Assembly (NCBI GenBank): GCA_045539515.1
Contig: JAZQFN010000087.1
Span: 1-64,000, forward strand
Reading direction: 5' to 3'
DNA length: 64,000 bases
Source of the DNA: RGIG8748 sp045539515
GTDB lineage: Bacteria; Bacillota; Clostridia; UMGS1810
Both the position numbers and the translations under genes were made by a program. The notes below the pieces were generated by a model. That model was not told the DNA's origin. It ran no database searches and saw nothing but the letters and a program-made list of their open reading frames with translations. Numbering within the stretch: the stretch's first letter is position 1; each line of letters starts with the position of its first letter. Below, piece by piece: positions 8,456 through 17,586 of the stretch.

Positions 8456-11040
8456 AAATCAATAACCTTACATTTACATATCCTTGTCGCGAAAAATCCG
8501 CACTGACGGATATATCCCTCATAGTACAAAAAGGAGAATTTGTAACGCTTTGCGGAAAATCCGGTTGCGGTAAGTCTACCCTTTTGCGCCACTTAAAGCC
8601 CATCCTTACACCTCACGGCACAAAAGAGGGTTCAGTATGCTACGAAGACAGAGATATTAATGAACTAACTCAAAGAGAACAATGCGAAAAAATCGGATAT
8701 ATAATGCAAAATCCCGACAGCCAGATAGTGACTGACAAGGTGTGGCATGAGCTTGCCTTCGGACTTGAAAGCCTTGGAATGTCCAATGACGAAATACGGA
8801 TACGGGTAGCAGAGATTGCATCATTCTTCGGTATAGAAAATCTTTTTGAAGAAAACACCTCTTCCCTATCCGGCGGACAGAAGCAGCTTATAAATCTGGC
8901 ATCGGTTATGGTGATGAATCCTTCAATCATCATCCTGGATGAGCCCACAAGTCAGCTTGACCCCATAGCTGCCCAGAGATTTATCGAAACCCTTGCCAGA
9001 ATAAACAGGGAAACAGGAACTACCATAATACTCAGCGAGCACCGCCTTGAGGATGCTGTAAGTGTGTGCAGCAGACTTGTGGTGATGGATGAAGGAAAAA
9101 TTATTGCAGACGGAAGTCCCCGGGACTGTGCAGGTACGCTAAAAAACATAAAAAGCGATATGATGATTGCAATGCCTACTCCCATAAAGGTATACTATGA
9201 TGCTTCTCTTTTGGGGGAATGTCCCATAACCGTAAGAGAAGGCAGAGATACACTTTGGAAAAACAAAGATAGAATAAAGCATACCATTACGCCCGAGCCT
9301 TCAGGAGATACTAATAAAGAAAGTGTACTGACGCTAAAAAATTTATGGTTCAGATACGAAAAGGACTCTAAAGATATAGTAAAGGATTTGTCTTTGGATA
9401 TAAAGGCAGGCGAAACCTTTGCAATTGTAGGTGGCAACGGAACAGGAAAAACCACAACTCTTAATCTGATTTGCAATATTTTAGAACCCCAAAGAGGTAA
9501 GATATCTGCAGCGGGCAAAATATCTATGCTTCCTCAGAATCCAAGGAACCTGTTTACACGTAAAACAGTAAAAGAAGAACTTTGGGAAATGACCGACGGT
9601 AAAACCCTTACCAAAGCTCAAAAAGAAGAACTTATAAATCAAACCGTTTCACTCTGCGAGCTTAATGATTTTATGGACTTTCATCCCTATGACCTTTCCG
9701 GCGGTGAAATGCAGAGAGCAGGTCTTGCAAAGGTTCTGATGACAAAACCGGATATACTGCTCCTGGATGAACCCACAAAAGGACTTGACGGTCACTTTAA
9801 AGAAAAGCTTGCATCAATAATTTGCTCTCTTAATACAAGCGGTGTAACGGTGGTTATGGTTTCCCATGATATAGAATTTTGTGCGAAATACGCCGACAGG
9901 TGCGGTATGTTTTTTGACGGATGCATTATATGCCGTGGAACTCCGCGGGAATTCTTCAACGGCAAAAGCTTCTACACCACCGCGGCAAACCGTATGGCAT
10001 CGGGAGTTATTGACAATGCCCTAACAAGTGAAGATATAATTTTTGCTTTTACGGGAAATATTCCCAAATTTGAAGTACCTGACAAAGAAAACAAAAGACC
10101 ACAAAACAAAGCAAATACCTCAAAAGATAAAGATGAGCCGAAGCTTACCAAAAAAAACATTATTTCCGGCATAATATTTGCATTGACATTCATAGTACTG
10201 CAGATTTTGTTTTATGACAAATACACCGATTACCGAAACCATATTGTAACAGCAATGGGATTTTTGCTTCTGGCATTATCTTTAATAAATCTAATACCCC
10301 AAAAAGAGCTTGGACAAAGGGAAGTGCAGACACCAAAAAGCAAAAGGCATTTGGTAAAGCGCACTATCATAGGAGCCTTTACAGCGCTTATTGCAATACC
10401 TATAACAATATTTGCCGGTAAGACATATTTCGGTGACAGAAAGTATTATTTTATAAGTATGCTGATAATAGCCGAAACTCTGCTACCCTTTATGCTGGCA
10501 TTTGAAAAGAGAAAACCTATGGCAAGGGAAATAGTAATACTTAGTGTGTTGTGTGCCTTGGGGGTTGCAGGAAGAGCGGCATTTTCCGCGTTTCCGCAGT
10601 TTAAGCCTCTGCTTGCCATAGTAATAATTACCGGGGTATGCTTTGGCGGTGAAAGCGGATTTCTGGTAGGTGCCCTGTCGGGATTTATATCCAATTTCTT
10701 TTTAGGCCAGGGTCCATGGACCCCATGGCAGATGTTTGCTCTGGGGATTGTGGGATTTTTGGCAGGAATACTCTACCGAAAGGGAATACTCAGAAAGACT
10801 AAAGGCTCACTTTGTCTTTTCGGATTTATTTCATCTGTTATAATATACGGATGCATAGTGGATATTGCCCATATTCTCATATCTGCCTCTCCCAGCCGTG
10901 AACTGATTTTGACGGCATTTCTGCAAGGGCTTCCCTTTAACCTGATACACGGGTTTGCAACAGGAATTTTCCTCTATTTTGCGGCTGAACCAATGATAGA
11001 AAAGCTGGATAGAGTAAAAATAAAATACGGTCTTATATGA
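8443..11040 (+). CDS. fused ECF ATPase-ATPase-S component (EcfA-EcfA'-EcfS)
   Basis: An 865-residue polypeptide fusing what are normally three ECF subunits. ATPase 1 (about 1-240): Walker A GKSGCGKST, signature LSGGQKQ, Walker B IIILDEPTSQLD. ATPase 2 (about 289-520): Walker A GGNGTGKTT, signature LSGGEMQRA, Walker B ILLLDEPTKGLD, H-loop VSHD. After a charged linker come hydrophobic helices from about 570, and an S-component-like membrane domain from about 695 to 865, with GQGPWTPWQMFALG. The fold suggests vitamin or cofactor uptake. A cobalamin-type (CbrT-like) or pyrimidine-like ligand is possible but cannot be assigned. The gene overlaps ecfT by 13 nt. Confidence 0.88.
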   Translation: MEILKINNLTFTYPCREKSALTDISLIVQKGEFVTLCGKSGCGKSTLLRHLKPILTPHGTKEGSVCYEDRDINELTQREQCEKIGYIMQNPDSQIVTDKVWHELAFGLESLGMSNDEIRIRVAEIASFFGIENLFEENTSSLSGGQKQLINLASVMVMNPSIIILDEPTSQLDPIAAQRFIETLARINRETGTTIILSEHRLEDAVSVCSRLVVMDEGKIIADGSPRDCAGTLKNIKSDMMIAMPTPIKVYYDASLLGECPITVREGRDTLWKNKDRIKHTITPEPSGDTNKESVLTLKNLWFRYEKDSKDIVKDLSLDIKAGETFAIVGGNGTGKTTTLNLICNILEPQRGKISAAGKISMLPQNPRNLFTRKTVKEELWEMTDGKTLTKAQKEELINQTVSLCELNDFMDFHPYDLSGGEMQRAGLAKVLMTKPDILLLDEPTKGLDGHFKEKLASIICSLNTSGVTVVMVSHDIEFCAKYADRCGMFFDGCIICRGTPREFFNGKSFYTTAANRMASGVIDNALTSEDIIFAFTGNIPKFEVPDKENKRPQNKANTSKDKDEPKLTKKNIISGIIFALTFIVLQILFYDKYTDYRNHIVTAMGFLLLALSLINLIPQKELGQREVQTPKSKRHLVKRTIIGAFTALIAIPITIFAGKTYFGDRKYYFISMLIIAETLLPFMLAFEKRKPMAREIVILSVLCALGVAGRAAFSAFPQFKPLLAIVIITGVCFGGESGFLVGALSGFISNFFLGQGPWTPWQMFALGIVGFLAGILYRKGILRKTKGSLCLFGFISSVIIYGCIVDIAHILISASPSRELILTAFLQGLPFNLIHGFATGIFLYFAAEPMIEKLDRVKIKYGLI

Positions 11041-11044
11041 TAAA

Positions 11045-11090
11045 AAGGGATGTAAGATTTCAAACGATTTTTACATCCCTCTGTTCTTTA
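11045..11090. terminator. bidirectional terminator between convergent genes
   Basis: Inverted repeat AGGGATGTAA/TTACATCCCT between the end of the ECF fusion gene (+) and the stop of the small membrane protein (-). The minus-strand reading ends in TTTTTA. Confidence 0.75.
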
Positions 11091-11117
11091 ATAAACTAAT
11101 CTTCGTATTTTACCATC

Positions 11118-11660
11118 TTACTGAATGAGTTCCTTATACATAACTGCCTTCAGCATAAAACCGAGGCTCTGTACAAAAAATATAATCCCTATTACATGGT
11201 TAAAACCCACGGCGATGTCTATCGGTTTAAGAAGCGACATAGTACCAGAAGCAAGCTCAATAATACTAATAAAAGCAAATCCTGTCCAGCATCGCATACC
11301 ATCGTGCTTAAGTTCCGCAGTATCGGAAAGCTTGATTACTCCGGAGAAAAGCTCCCACACTCCAAAGAAAAAGGGAATTACCGCAGGAAATATCATATTG
11401 TTAAACAATGGAAAGAGGGACAAAAGAACCGTTGCAAGTCCATCTGCTTCAAGCCAGCGAACACCGTGGATAATATGGCGGTGCGTATGGCACACGGCAA
11501 AGTTTGTACCTCCGGCGAGAAGCATAGCTATACCGAGAATCCGTGAAAACCTGATAATATCTGAATTTTTACTTAGGTAAGCATATAAACCCGCCCCAAA
11601 TAATATCAAACCTATTATAAACCACAACAGCGAAACTATATGTATTCTATGTTTTTTCAT
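11118..11660 (-). CDS. DUF308/HdeD-like small membrane protein
   Basis: A 180-residue integral membrane protein with about six hydrophobic segments and repeated short GxxL/AGG patterns, resembling the DUF308/HdeD group. E. coli HdeD is linked to acid resistance, but the function of Firmicutes relatives is unknown. The start ATG is preceded by GAGG, and a strong promoter lies about 65 nt upstream. It is transcribed alone, between two plus-strand units. Confidence 0.6.
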   Translation of the reverse strand: MKKHRIHIVSLLWFIIGLILFGAGLYAYLSKNSDIIRFSRILGIAMLLAGGTNFAVCHTHRHIIHGVRWLEADGLATVLLSLFPLFNNMIFPAVIPFFFGVWELFSGVIKLSDTAELKHDGMRCWTGFAFISIIELASGTMSLLKPIDIAVGFNHVIGIIFFVQSLGFMLKAVMYKELIQ

Positions 11661-11701
11661 AAATAACCTCTTTCGTATACAAGCTATCCTTATTTTTTGT
11701 A

Positions 11702-11730
11702 ATTGTACTATATGAATAGAATTTTGTCAA
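11702..11730 (-). promoter_or_regulatory. promoter for the DUF308-like gene
   Basis: Minus-strand TTGACA (11725-11730), 17-nt spacer and TACAAT (11702-11707), close to the sigma-A consensus. Confidence 0.75.
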
Positions 11731-11783
11731 ACTCACCTTTTTAATTTCTAATTCATAAAATAGCTATATGGGAGGTGATAATT

Positions 11784-12203
11784 ATGACAAACTGTAATTG
11801 TAAAGCGGATTGTACCGTACTTGCCGTTGTATCCGCCATAACAGTAGGTATAGTTGCCGCTATTTTAAAGTACACCGCAATAGTGACTGTAACTCCTGCC
11901 TTTCTTTGGGTACTTTTCGGAATTGGCGTAGTATACCTTGGTTTAAGTCCTGTGATAACGACGACGGCACGCAGAATAAGCTACGGAAACTGCATTTGTC
12001 CTGCTACAAGCGGAATACTTTGGGGTACCCTCGGCACAATACTCACTTCGGTACTGCTTTTGGGTATTGATTTTGCTGCTACAAGCCCTGTGGGCGCTAT
12101 AGTCTTTGGTATTCTCGGAGCATTCTTCACGTTGACATTGGCATCGGTTGCGTGCCTTACAAAATGCGTGGCACGATGTGACGGCGGTGTATGTACCGAA
12201 TAG
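11784..12203 (+). CDS. small Cys-flanked membrane protein, unknown function
   Basis: A 139-residue protein that I do not recognise. It has about four hydrophobic helices and short Cys-rich ends: NCNCKADC at the N-terminus, then CIC mid-protein, and CLTKCVARCDGGVC at the C-terminus. These could bind a metal or form disulfides at one membrane face. The start is the ATG at 11784, with GGAGGTG 6-7 nt upstream; an earlier in-frame GTG overlaps that ribosome-binding site and is unlikely. It stands alone, followed by a terminator, with rnr beyond. No family assignment is offered. Confidence 0.6.
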   Translation: MTNCNCKADCTVLAVVSAITVGIVAAILKYTAIVTVTPAFLWVLFGIGVVYLGLSPVITTTARRISYGNCICPATSGILWGTLGTILTSVLLLGIDFAATSPVGAIVFGILGAFFTLTLASVACLTKCVARCDGGVCTE

Positions 12204-12273
12204 GTTTTACCCGACACAACTGAAAATACGCCCGGTAAAGCTAAAGAGTGAAAAGGGTTGTTTCAATTAACAA

Positions 12274-12312
12274 AAATCCTCAAAGAGCATCACGCTCCTT
12301 GAGGATTTTTAA
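12274..12312 (+). terminator. terminator after the Cys-flanked membrane protein
   Basis: Perfect-looking hairpin AATCCTCAA(G)GAGC/GCTCCTTGAGGATT followed by TTTTT, about 100 nt downstream of the stop. Confidence 0.8.
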
Positions 12313-12358
12313 TTTAAAGCATATTATTTTTTATTTCAATTCAAACTCAATAAAATAG

Positions 12359-12388
12359 TTGTATCTTAATTTAAAAATATGTTATAAT
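12359..12388 (+). promoter_or_regulatory. promoter for rnr-smpB
   Basis: TTGTAT (12359-12364), 18-nt spacer and TATAAT (12383-12388), about 32 nt before the rnr ATG. Confidence 0.65.
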
Positions 12389-12419
12389 ATATAAGACATA
12401 AATAAAAAGAGGAAAATCT

Positions 12420-14519
12420 ATGAATCGCAAAGAAACTATACTTGAATTTTTAAAAGACGAAAAGTACCCTCCTGTAAATGTTGAAGAGATGATGCTGATG
12501 CTTGACATTCCCTTTGACGACAGAGAGGAGCTTATGCTTATACTGGACGACCTTGTAGGAGAAGGGTCTGTAATAAAATCTGCAAAAAAGAAATACGGCT
12601 CCCCCGAAAAAATGGGATTTGTGGTGGGAAAGCTGTCTGTAAACCCCAGGGGCTTCGGATTTTTGATAAAAGAAGACGGCGATGTGTTTATACCGCCAAA
12701 TGACCTTGGGGACAGCTTAAACGGTGACAAGGTAATGATAACCCTTACACGCAAAGGCGGCGAAGGCTCGCGCCCGGAAGGAAGAGTGGTAAAAGTAATT
12801 GAGCGTGGCTCAAAGGAAGTTGTGGGTACCTTTCAAAACAGCCGCAACTTTGGATTCGTGATACCCGACGACGAAAGATTTGGCTACGATATATTTATAA
12901 AGAAAAGTAAAACCTTAAACGCCCGTGACGGCCACAAGGTAGTGGCAAGAATAACCAAATGGCCCGAAAAGGGCAAAAAGCCCGAGGGCGAAATTACAGA
13001 GATACTGGGATTTCCCCACCAAAAGGGCGTAGACATACTTTCCGTAATGCGTGCTCACGGACTTAGTGAGGAATTTCCCCATAAGATTCTCATTCAATCG
13101 GACAACATAGACGAAACCATATCGGAAGCAGATATTTCGGTACGCACAGATTTCCGAAAAGACCCGGTTATTACCATAGACGGTGCAGACAGCCGTGACT
13201 TTGACGATGCTGTATACGTTACAAAGGAAAACAATATATATACCCTTAGCGTACACATTGCCGATGTTACCCATTATGTTACGGAAAACTCCCCTCTTGA
13301 CAAAGAGGCCTTAAAGCGCGGCACAAGCGTGTACTTCCCCGGAAGTGTGGTGCCTATGCTTCCAAAGAAGCTATCCAACGGAATATGCAGTCTTAACCCG
13401 AATGAGGACAGACTTACCCTTTCGGTAATAATGAAAATAAATGAAAACGGCGAAGTTACAGAGCACTCCATAACCGAAGGGATAATATGTTCAAAGGAGC
13501 GTATGACCTATGATGATGTAACCGCAATTCTTGAAGGTGACAAAGCTCTAAAAGAGAAGTACAGCCACATATACCCAATGCTGTGCGATATGCAGGATTT
13601 AAGCCTTATACTCCGAAAAAAAAGGCAATCTCGGGGAAGTATAGATTTTGACTTCCCGGAAGTGAAAATAAAAACCGACGACAAAGGTAAAGCCATAGAT
13701 GTATACAAGTATGAGGCAGGCATATCCAACAAGATAATAGAAGAATTTATGCTCATAGCAAACCAAACTGTGGCAGAGGAGTTCTTTTGGGCGGACATAC
13801 CTTTTGTATACAGGGTTCACGAAAAGCCTTCGGGCGAAAAGATAGCCGCCTTTAACGACTTTGCAAAGAACCTGGGCTACAGGCTCTCTACATCCCACGA
13901 ACCACACCCGGGCGAATTTGCAAAAATACTAAATGACATAAAAGGCACAAGAGAAGAACTGCTTATAAGCAAGGTGATGCTGCGCTCACTTATGAAAGCA
14001 AGATACGCTCCCGAGTGTCTGGGGCATTTTGGATTGAGCTTTAAATATTATTGTCACTTCACCTCCCCCATCCGCAGGTACCCTGACCTTGCCATACACA
14101 GGATAATAAAGGAATTTATTAAATACGGTATGGACGAAAAGAGAATGCGTTACTTCCGCAAGTTTGCAGAAGAGGCTTCCTTAAAATCCAGCGAAGCGGA
14201 AATTGCCGCCATGGAAGCTGAAAGAGAAGCCGATGATATGAAAAAAGCAGAATATATGCAAAGTTTTATCGGAGAAGACTTTGAAGGAATTATTTCTTCG
14301 GTTACAAGCTTTGGATTTTTTGCGGAGCTGGAAAATGGCATTGAAGGTCTTGTGAGAATGACAGACCTTAAGGACGACTACTATATCTTTAACGAAAAGG
14401 ATTTTTCTCTGGTGGGCGAACACACAGGAAGAACCTTCTTAATAGGCGACAGAGTAAACATAACAGTTGCCAACGCAAGCCCGAAAACAAGACAGATAGA
14501 TTTTATATTAAAGGATTGA
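12420..14519 (+). CDS. rnr: ribonuclease R
   Basis: A 699-residue 3'-5' exoribonuclease of the RNB family, normal in length for Firmicutes RNase R. An N-terminal winged-helix region is followed by cold-shock OB domains (for example NPRGFGFLIKEDGDVFIP near 75 and FQNSRNFGFVIPDD near 140), the RNB catalytic domain with IDGADSRDFDDAVYV near 252 (metal-binding aspartates) and HFTSPIRRYPDLAIHR near 545, and a C-terminal S1 domain from about 620. It degrades structured RNA and takes part in tmRNA-linked decay. It is followed 8 nt later by smpB, its usual partner. Confidence 0.97.
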   Translation: MNRKETILEFLKDEKYPPVNVEEMMLMLDIPFDDREELMLILDDLVGEGSVIKSAKKKYGSPEKMGFVVGKLSVNPRGFGFLIKEDGDVFIPPNDLGDSLNGDKVMITLTRKGGEGSRPEGRVVKVIERGSKEVVGTFQNSRNFGFVIPDDERFGYDIFIKKSKTLNARDGHKVVARITKWPEKGKKPEGEITEILGFPHQKGVDILSVMRAHGLSEEFPHKILIQSDNIDETISEADISVRTDFRKDPVITIDGADSRDFDDAVYVTKENNIYTLSVHIADVTHYVTENSPLDKEALKRGTSVYFPGSVVPMLPKKLSNGICSLNPNEDRLTLSVIMKINENGEVTEHSITEGIICSKERMTYDDVTAILEGDKALKEKYSHIYPMLCDMQDLSLILRKKRQSRGSIDFDFPEVKIKTDDKGKAIDVYKYEAGISNKIIEEFMLIANQTVAEEFFWADIPFVYRVHEKPSGEKIAAFNDFAKNLGYRLSTSHEPHPGEFAKILNDIKGTREELLISKVMLRSLMKARYAPECLGHFGLSFKYYCHFTSPIRRYPDLAIHRIIKEFIKYGMDEKRMRYFRKFAEEASLKSSEAEIAAMEAEREADDMKKAEYMQSFIGEDFEGIISSVTSFGFFAELENGIEGLVRMTDLKDDYYIFNEKDFSLVGEHTGRTFLIGDRVNITVANASPKTRQIDFILKD

Positions 14520-14527
14520 CTTAATTT

Positions 14528-14995
14528 ATGGCAGAAAAAGACAGCATCAAACTTATATCTCAAAACAAAAAAGCATACCACGACTACTTTATAGAGGAAA
14601 CCTACGAATGCGGTATATCCCTTGCGGGAACCGAGGTAAAGTCTGTGAGAAACGGTCAGGTAAACCTGAAAGACAGCTTTGCATCGGTAACTGCCGGTGA
14701 AGTATGGGTAACCGGTATGCACATAAGCCCCTACGAAAAAGGCAACATCTTTAACAAAGACCCATTAAGAGAAAGAAAGCTCCTTATGCACAAATCAGAA
14801 ATATTAAGACTTCTTGGGAAAGTCAAAGAGGACGGCTATTCCCTTATACCCACCAAGGTGTACCTTAAAGGCTCCAAGGTGAAAATAGAGCTTGCTCTGG
14901 CAAAGGGCAAAAAGCTCTATGACAAGAGAGCTGCAATAGCCGACAAAGAGGCAAAACGAAGAATAGACAGAAAGATAAAAGAATACAATCAGTAA
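14528..14995 (+). CDS. smpB: tmRNA-binding protein SmpB
   Basis: A 155-residue SmpB, full length. Family signatures: QNKKAYHDYFIEETYECGI, LAGTEVKSVRNG and the basic C-terminal tail KRRIDRKIKEYNQ, which enters the ribosomal mRNA channel. It pairs with tmRNA to rescue stalled ribosomes. It lies 8 nt after rnr, an arrangement widespread in Firmicutes. I saw no ssrA gene directly downstream; the next feature is an isomerase gene with its own strong ribosome-binding site. Confidence 0.97.
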   Translation: MAEKDSIKLISQNKKAYHDYFIEETYECGISLAGTEVKSVRNGQVNLKDSFASVTAGEVWVTGMHISPYEKGNIFNKDPLRERKLLMHKSEILRLLGKVKEDGYSLIPTKVYLKGSKVKIELALAKGKKLYDKRAAIADKEAKRRIDRKIKEYNQ

Positions 14996-15015
14996 TACAC
15001 AAAGGAGAAATATCC

Positions 15016-15927
15016 ATGAAAAAGAAAATCGGTTTATCTGTATTCAGCTTTCAGCACAAATACGACGAAAAGAAATCAATTGAACTGGCAAAGAAAGCGG
15101 GAGCTGATGCGGTTGATTTGAACCTTTGCGGAGAAAACTACGACTACAGAAACACGGACAGCATCTATGTCAAAAGTGATGAAGAAATCTATAGCTACTT
15201 TAAATCTGTTGGAGATTATGCAAAGGAAATCGGCATAGAGATAGCACAGACTCACGGCAGAATAGAAGGCTTTAAAAATATAACGGAAGAGGACGATGCC
15301 CTTATAGCAAATGCCCGTCTGGACTTATTGGCAACTGCTGCCATGGGATGTGATATATGCGTAATGCACTCCGTTACCACCATATTTTTAGGCCCCGATG
15401 CAGACCCCGACCTATACAGGGATTTAAACTACGATATGTTTACAAAAATCCTCGCCTTTGCCAAAAAATATAATGTTAAAGTTGCCACAGAAACCTTTGG
15501 CGATGCCGCAAGATTTGGTTGTTGCGACTTTTTCGGAAACATTGACGAATTTATAAACAGCTACAACCGCATAAAGGCAACCCCGGAGCTGGGAGATTAC
15601 TATGTAACCTGCGTAGACACAGGTCACTCCAACAAAGCAATGCGCTTTGATAACCCCACCCCCGGCGATGTAATAAGAAAGCTGGGAAGCTCTGTAAAAG
15701 TGCTTCACCTGCACGACAACGACACCTTAACCGACCAGCATAAGGTGCCTATGACCGGATGCATTGACTGGGAGGATGTGTTAAACGCTCTTGACGAAAT
15801 AGGCTATGACGGCGTATACAATATGGAGGTAGTTCTGGAATGTTTTGGCGAAGGAATTGAAGAAGAAACTGCCGCCTACGCTGTGAAAGTTATGAGAAAC
15901 ATGCTGGATAAGCATTATGAGAATTAA
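15016..15927 (+). CDS. sugar phosphate isomerase/epimerase family protein
   Basis: A 303-residue TIM barrel of the AP-endonuclease-2/xylose-isomerase-like superfamily. Likely metal ligands are Glu in ATETFGD, Asp/His in CVDTGHSN, His in VLHLHDND and Glu in NMEVVLE. Relatives epimerise or isomerise keto-sugars; the substrate here is unknown. AAAGGAGA precedes the ATG at good spacing. It follows smpB by 20 nt, so it may be read through from rnr-smpB, and ends at a strong terminator. It is one of four proteins in the window with this fold. Confidence 0.85.
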   Translation: MKKKIGLSVFSFQHKYDEKKSIELAKKAGADAVDLNLCGENYDYRNTDSIYVKSDEEIYSYFKSVGDYAKEIGIEIAQTHGRIEGFKNITEEDDALIANARLDLLATAAMGCDICVMHSVTTIFLGPDADPDLYRDLNYDMFTKILAFAKKYNVKVATETFGDAARFGCCDFFGNIDEFINSYNRIKATPELGDYYVTCVDTGHSNKAMRFDNPTPGDVIRKLGSSVKVLHLHDNDTLTDQHKVPMTGCIDWEDVLNALDEIGYDGVYNMEVVLECFGEGIEEETAAYAVKVMRNMLDKHYEN

Positions 15928-15946
15928 ATTAACCTAAAATACATAA

Positions 15947-15994
15947 AAAGGTCTGTAAAACGAATTTATCGTCTTACAGACCTTTGCTTTTTAT
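15947..15994. terminator. bidirectional terminator between convergent genes
   Basis: Inverted repeat AAAGGTCTGTAA (about 15948-15959) with TTACAGACCTTT (about 15974-15985), with T-rich tails on both strands. It ends the rnr-smpB-isomerase unit and the minus-strand hydrolase. Confidence 0.85.
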
Positions 15995-15999
15995 AAAGT

Positions 16000-17571
16000 T
16001 TATTCCACGGGGATTTCCAGATAGGATTTGTCAAGATATACCGTGTTGCGAGCCACCTTTGCTCTTGTCTGCTCGCTGAAAAGTCCTCTGTAATTGGTAT
16101 GACGCACATAGTTGTTGGCATCGGCTGATGCTATGTCTATGCGAAGTCTTTCACCTGTTTTTACCATAAATGCATGTTCATCGAATGTAAAAGGAATTTC
16201 CACCACATCGCCTGGCTTGTAATCGGGATAAAATTCGCTCAAGGAATGAATGTCCTCTCTTAAGCCGTAATCTCCCCCATCTTTTGTTATGGAGGTTCTT
16301 ATGTAAAATGCAGTGTCTTCGCAATCGGAAGAAACCGTAATCCTTGCGGTCATATTTCCCTTTACAAGAACATTTTGTTTAAACGGTTCTGTGTAAATGC
16401 TTACTATGTCATAACGGGCATTGGGTGGATTTTCAAACGCCACTCCCCCAAAGTTTGATGAAAGTCCGCCGGGAAATGCCGGAGGGTCAAAGGGGTTGTA
16501 GGTATAAGTAACAGCCTTATCACCCAGAGGGAACTTGATGCTTTCTTTTGCTGTGTAGAAATCGTCGGTTGCCCACTTGTTTAAGAAAAGCTTGTAGTAT
16601 GTAACCTTGCCGGGCTTAATGGGAGCCTCTCTCTTTCCAAGAACATAGTCGCACCAGTCCACATCGTATTCCATGCCAAACTGCTGTGCCCTGCTTGCCT
16701 TCGGGAAAGGAATGGGACTTGAAGAAGGATCATCCCCATGGTCGTAGGCGGATACCACAAAGGCACAACTTGACTTGGCATCATCGGACATATCCTGCCA
16801 CATATCGAAAACTCCGCCTTCAAATATATCGTACCAGGAGGTTTCTATAAGCACGGGGATTTTAACATTTTTAAGAGCGTATCTTTCCTTGCCGCCCCCT
16901 AAATGTGTATCCCAGAAAGGGTCATCCCTGCGTGGATGTTTAAGAATTTCATCATAATCGGGTGCACTCTCACCGTAAACCGTTTTAGTAAAATCAGATA
17001 AAGGCAACGTATTGAATGCACTTTTACTGTAGTTCTTGGTAATGCCGTTACGCACCTTGTACATTTCGGTAATAAACCAGTCACCATAAAGAGCAGTTTT
17101 AAAATGTCCGTTACGGTAGCAGAAGGTGTAACGCTCGGTATCACGCACACGAAGCACCGCACCCTTTATATCCTCGGCAAAAGGAGCTGTGGCATAGTGT
17201 ACCTCACAGCAATAGCTGCCGCCCCAAAGGAAAAGCTCTCCGTTGTAGAAGCTTTGTTTTCTTATATATTCCTGAAGATTTAATCCGTCTTCTCTTTCGT
17301 TTACAAATGGGTCGCACTCACCTTCGCTCTTGCCACGACCTCTGCAATGCTGAAATACTACTGCATATCCCCTTTTAAGCCACTTTTCGTTTTCTGTCAT
17401 ATACATCATAAGCAGCTTTTCATCGGAATGAACCGTGGTGGGGTTTACATAAGGGTTACGCTTTATAACCGTAGGAAATTTTCCTTCCTTTGACGGAAGC
17501 ATAACTGCCGTATACAGCTTATGTCCGCCGCTTTCTATATACTCATTGTAGCCGTAGTAAGTGAGTTCCAT
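16000..17571 (-). CDS. CocE/NonD family hydrolase
   Basis: A 523-residue alpha/beta hydrolase of the CocE/NonD (X-Pro dipeptidyl-peptidase S15-like) family. The nucleophile elbow is LWGGSYCC, with the Ser after GG; FQHCRGRGKSEG is the conserved oxyanion-side segment; SAYDHGD probably supplies the His. The C-terminal beta-sandwich (about 330-520, LRIDIASADANNYVRHTNY) is the XPD_C domain. Members cleave esters, beta-lactams or N-terminal dipeptides. It lies 15 nt downstream of the YitT gene in the same direction. It has no signal peptide, so it is probably cytosolic. Confidence 0.85.
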   Translation of the reverse strand: MELTYYGYNEYIESGGHKLYTAVMLPSKEGKFPTVIKRNPYVNPTTVHSDEKLLMMYMTENEKWLKRGYAVVFQHCRGRGKSEGECDPFVNEREDGLNLQEYIRKQSFYNGELFLWGGSYCCEVHYATAPFAEDIKGAVLRVRDTERYTFCYRNGHFKTALYGDWFITEMYKVRNGITKNYSKSAFNTLPLSDFTKTVYGESAPDYDEILKHPRRDDPFWDTHLGGGKERYALKNVKIPVLIETSWYDIFEGGVFDMWQDMSDDAKSSCAFVVSAYDHGDDPSSSPIPFPKASRAQQFGMEYDVDWCDYVLGKREAPIKPGKVTYYKLFLNKWATDDFYTAKESIKFPLGDKAVTYTYNPFDPPAFPGGLSSNFGGVAFENPPNARYDIVSIYTEPFKQNVLVKGNMTARITVSSDCEDTAFYIRTSITKDGGDYGLREDIHSLSEFYPDYKPGDVVEIPFTFDEHAFMVKTGERLRIDIASADANNYVRHTNYRGLFSEQTRAKVARNTVYLDKSYLEIPVE

Positions 17572-17586
17572 AGTATGTCCTCTTTT

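Noticed and set aside
14996..15015. tmRNA gene after smpB
   Set aside because: Only 20 nt separate smpB from the next coding sequence.
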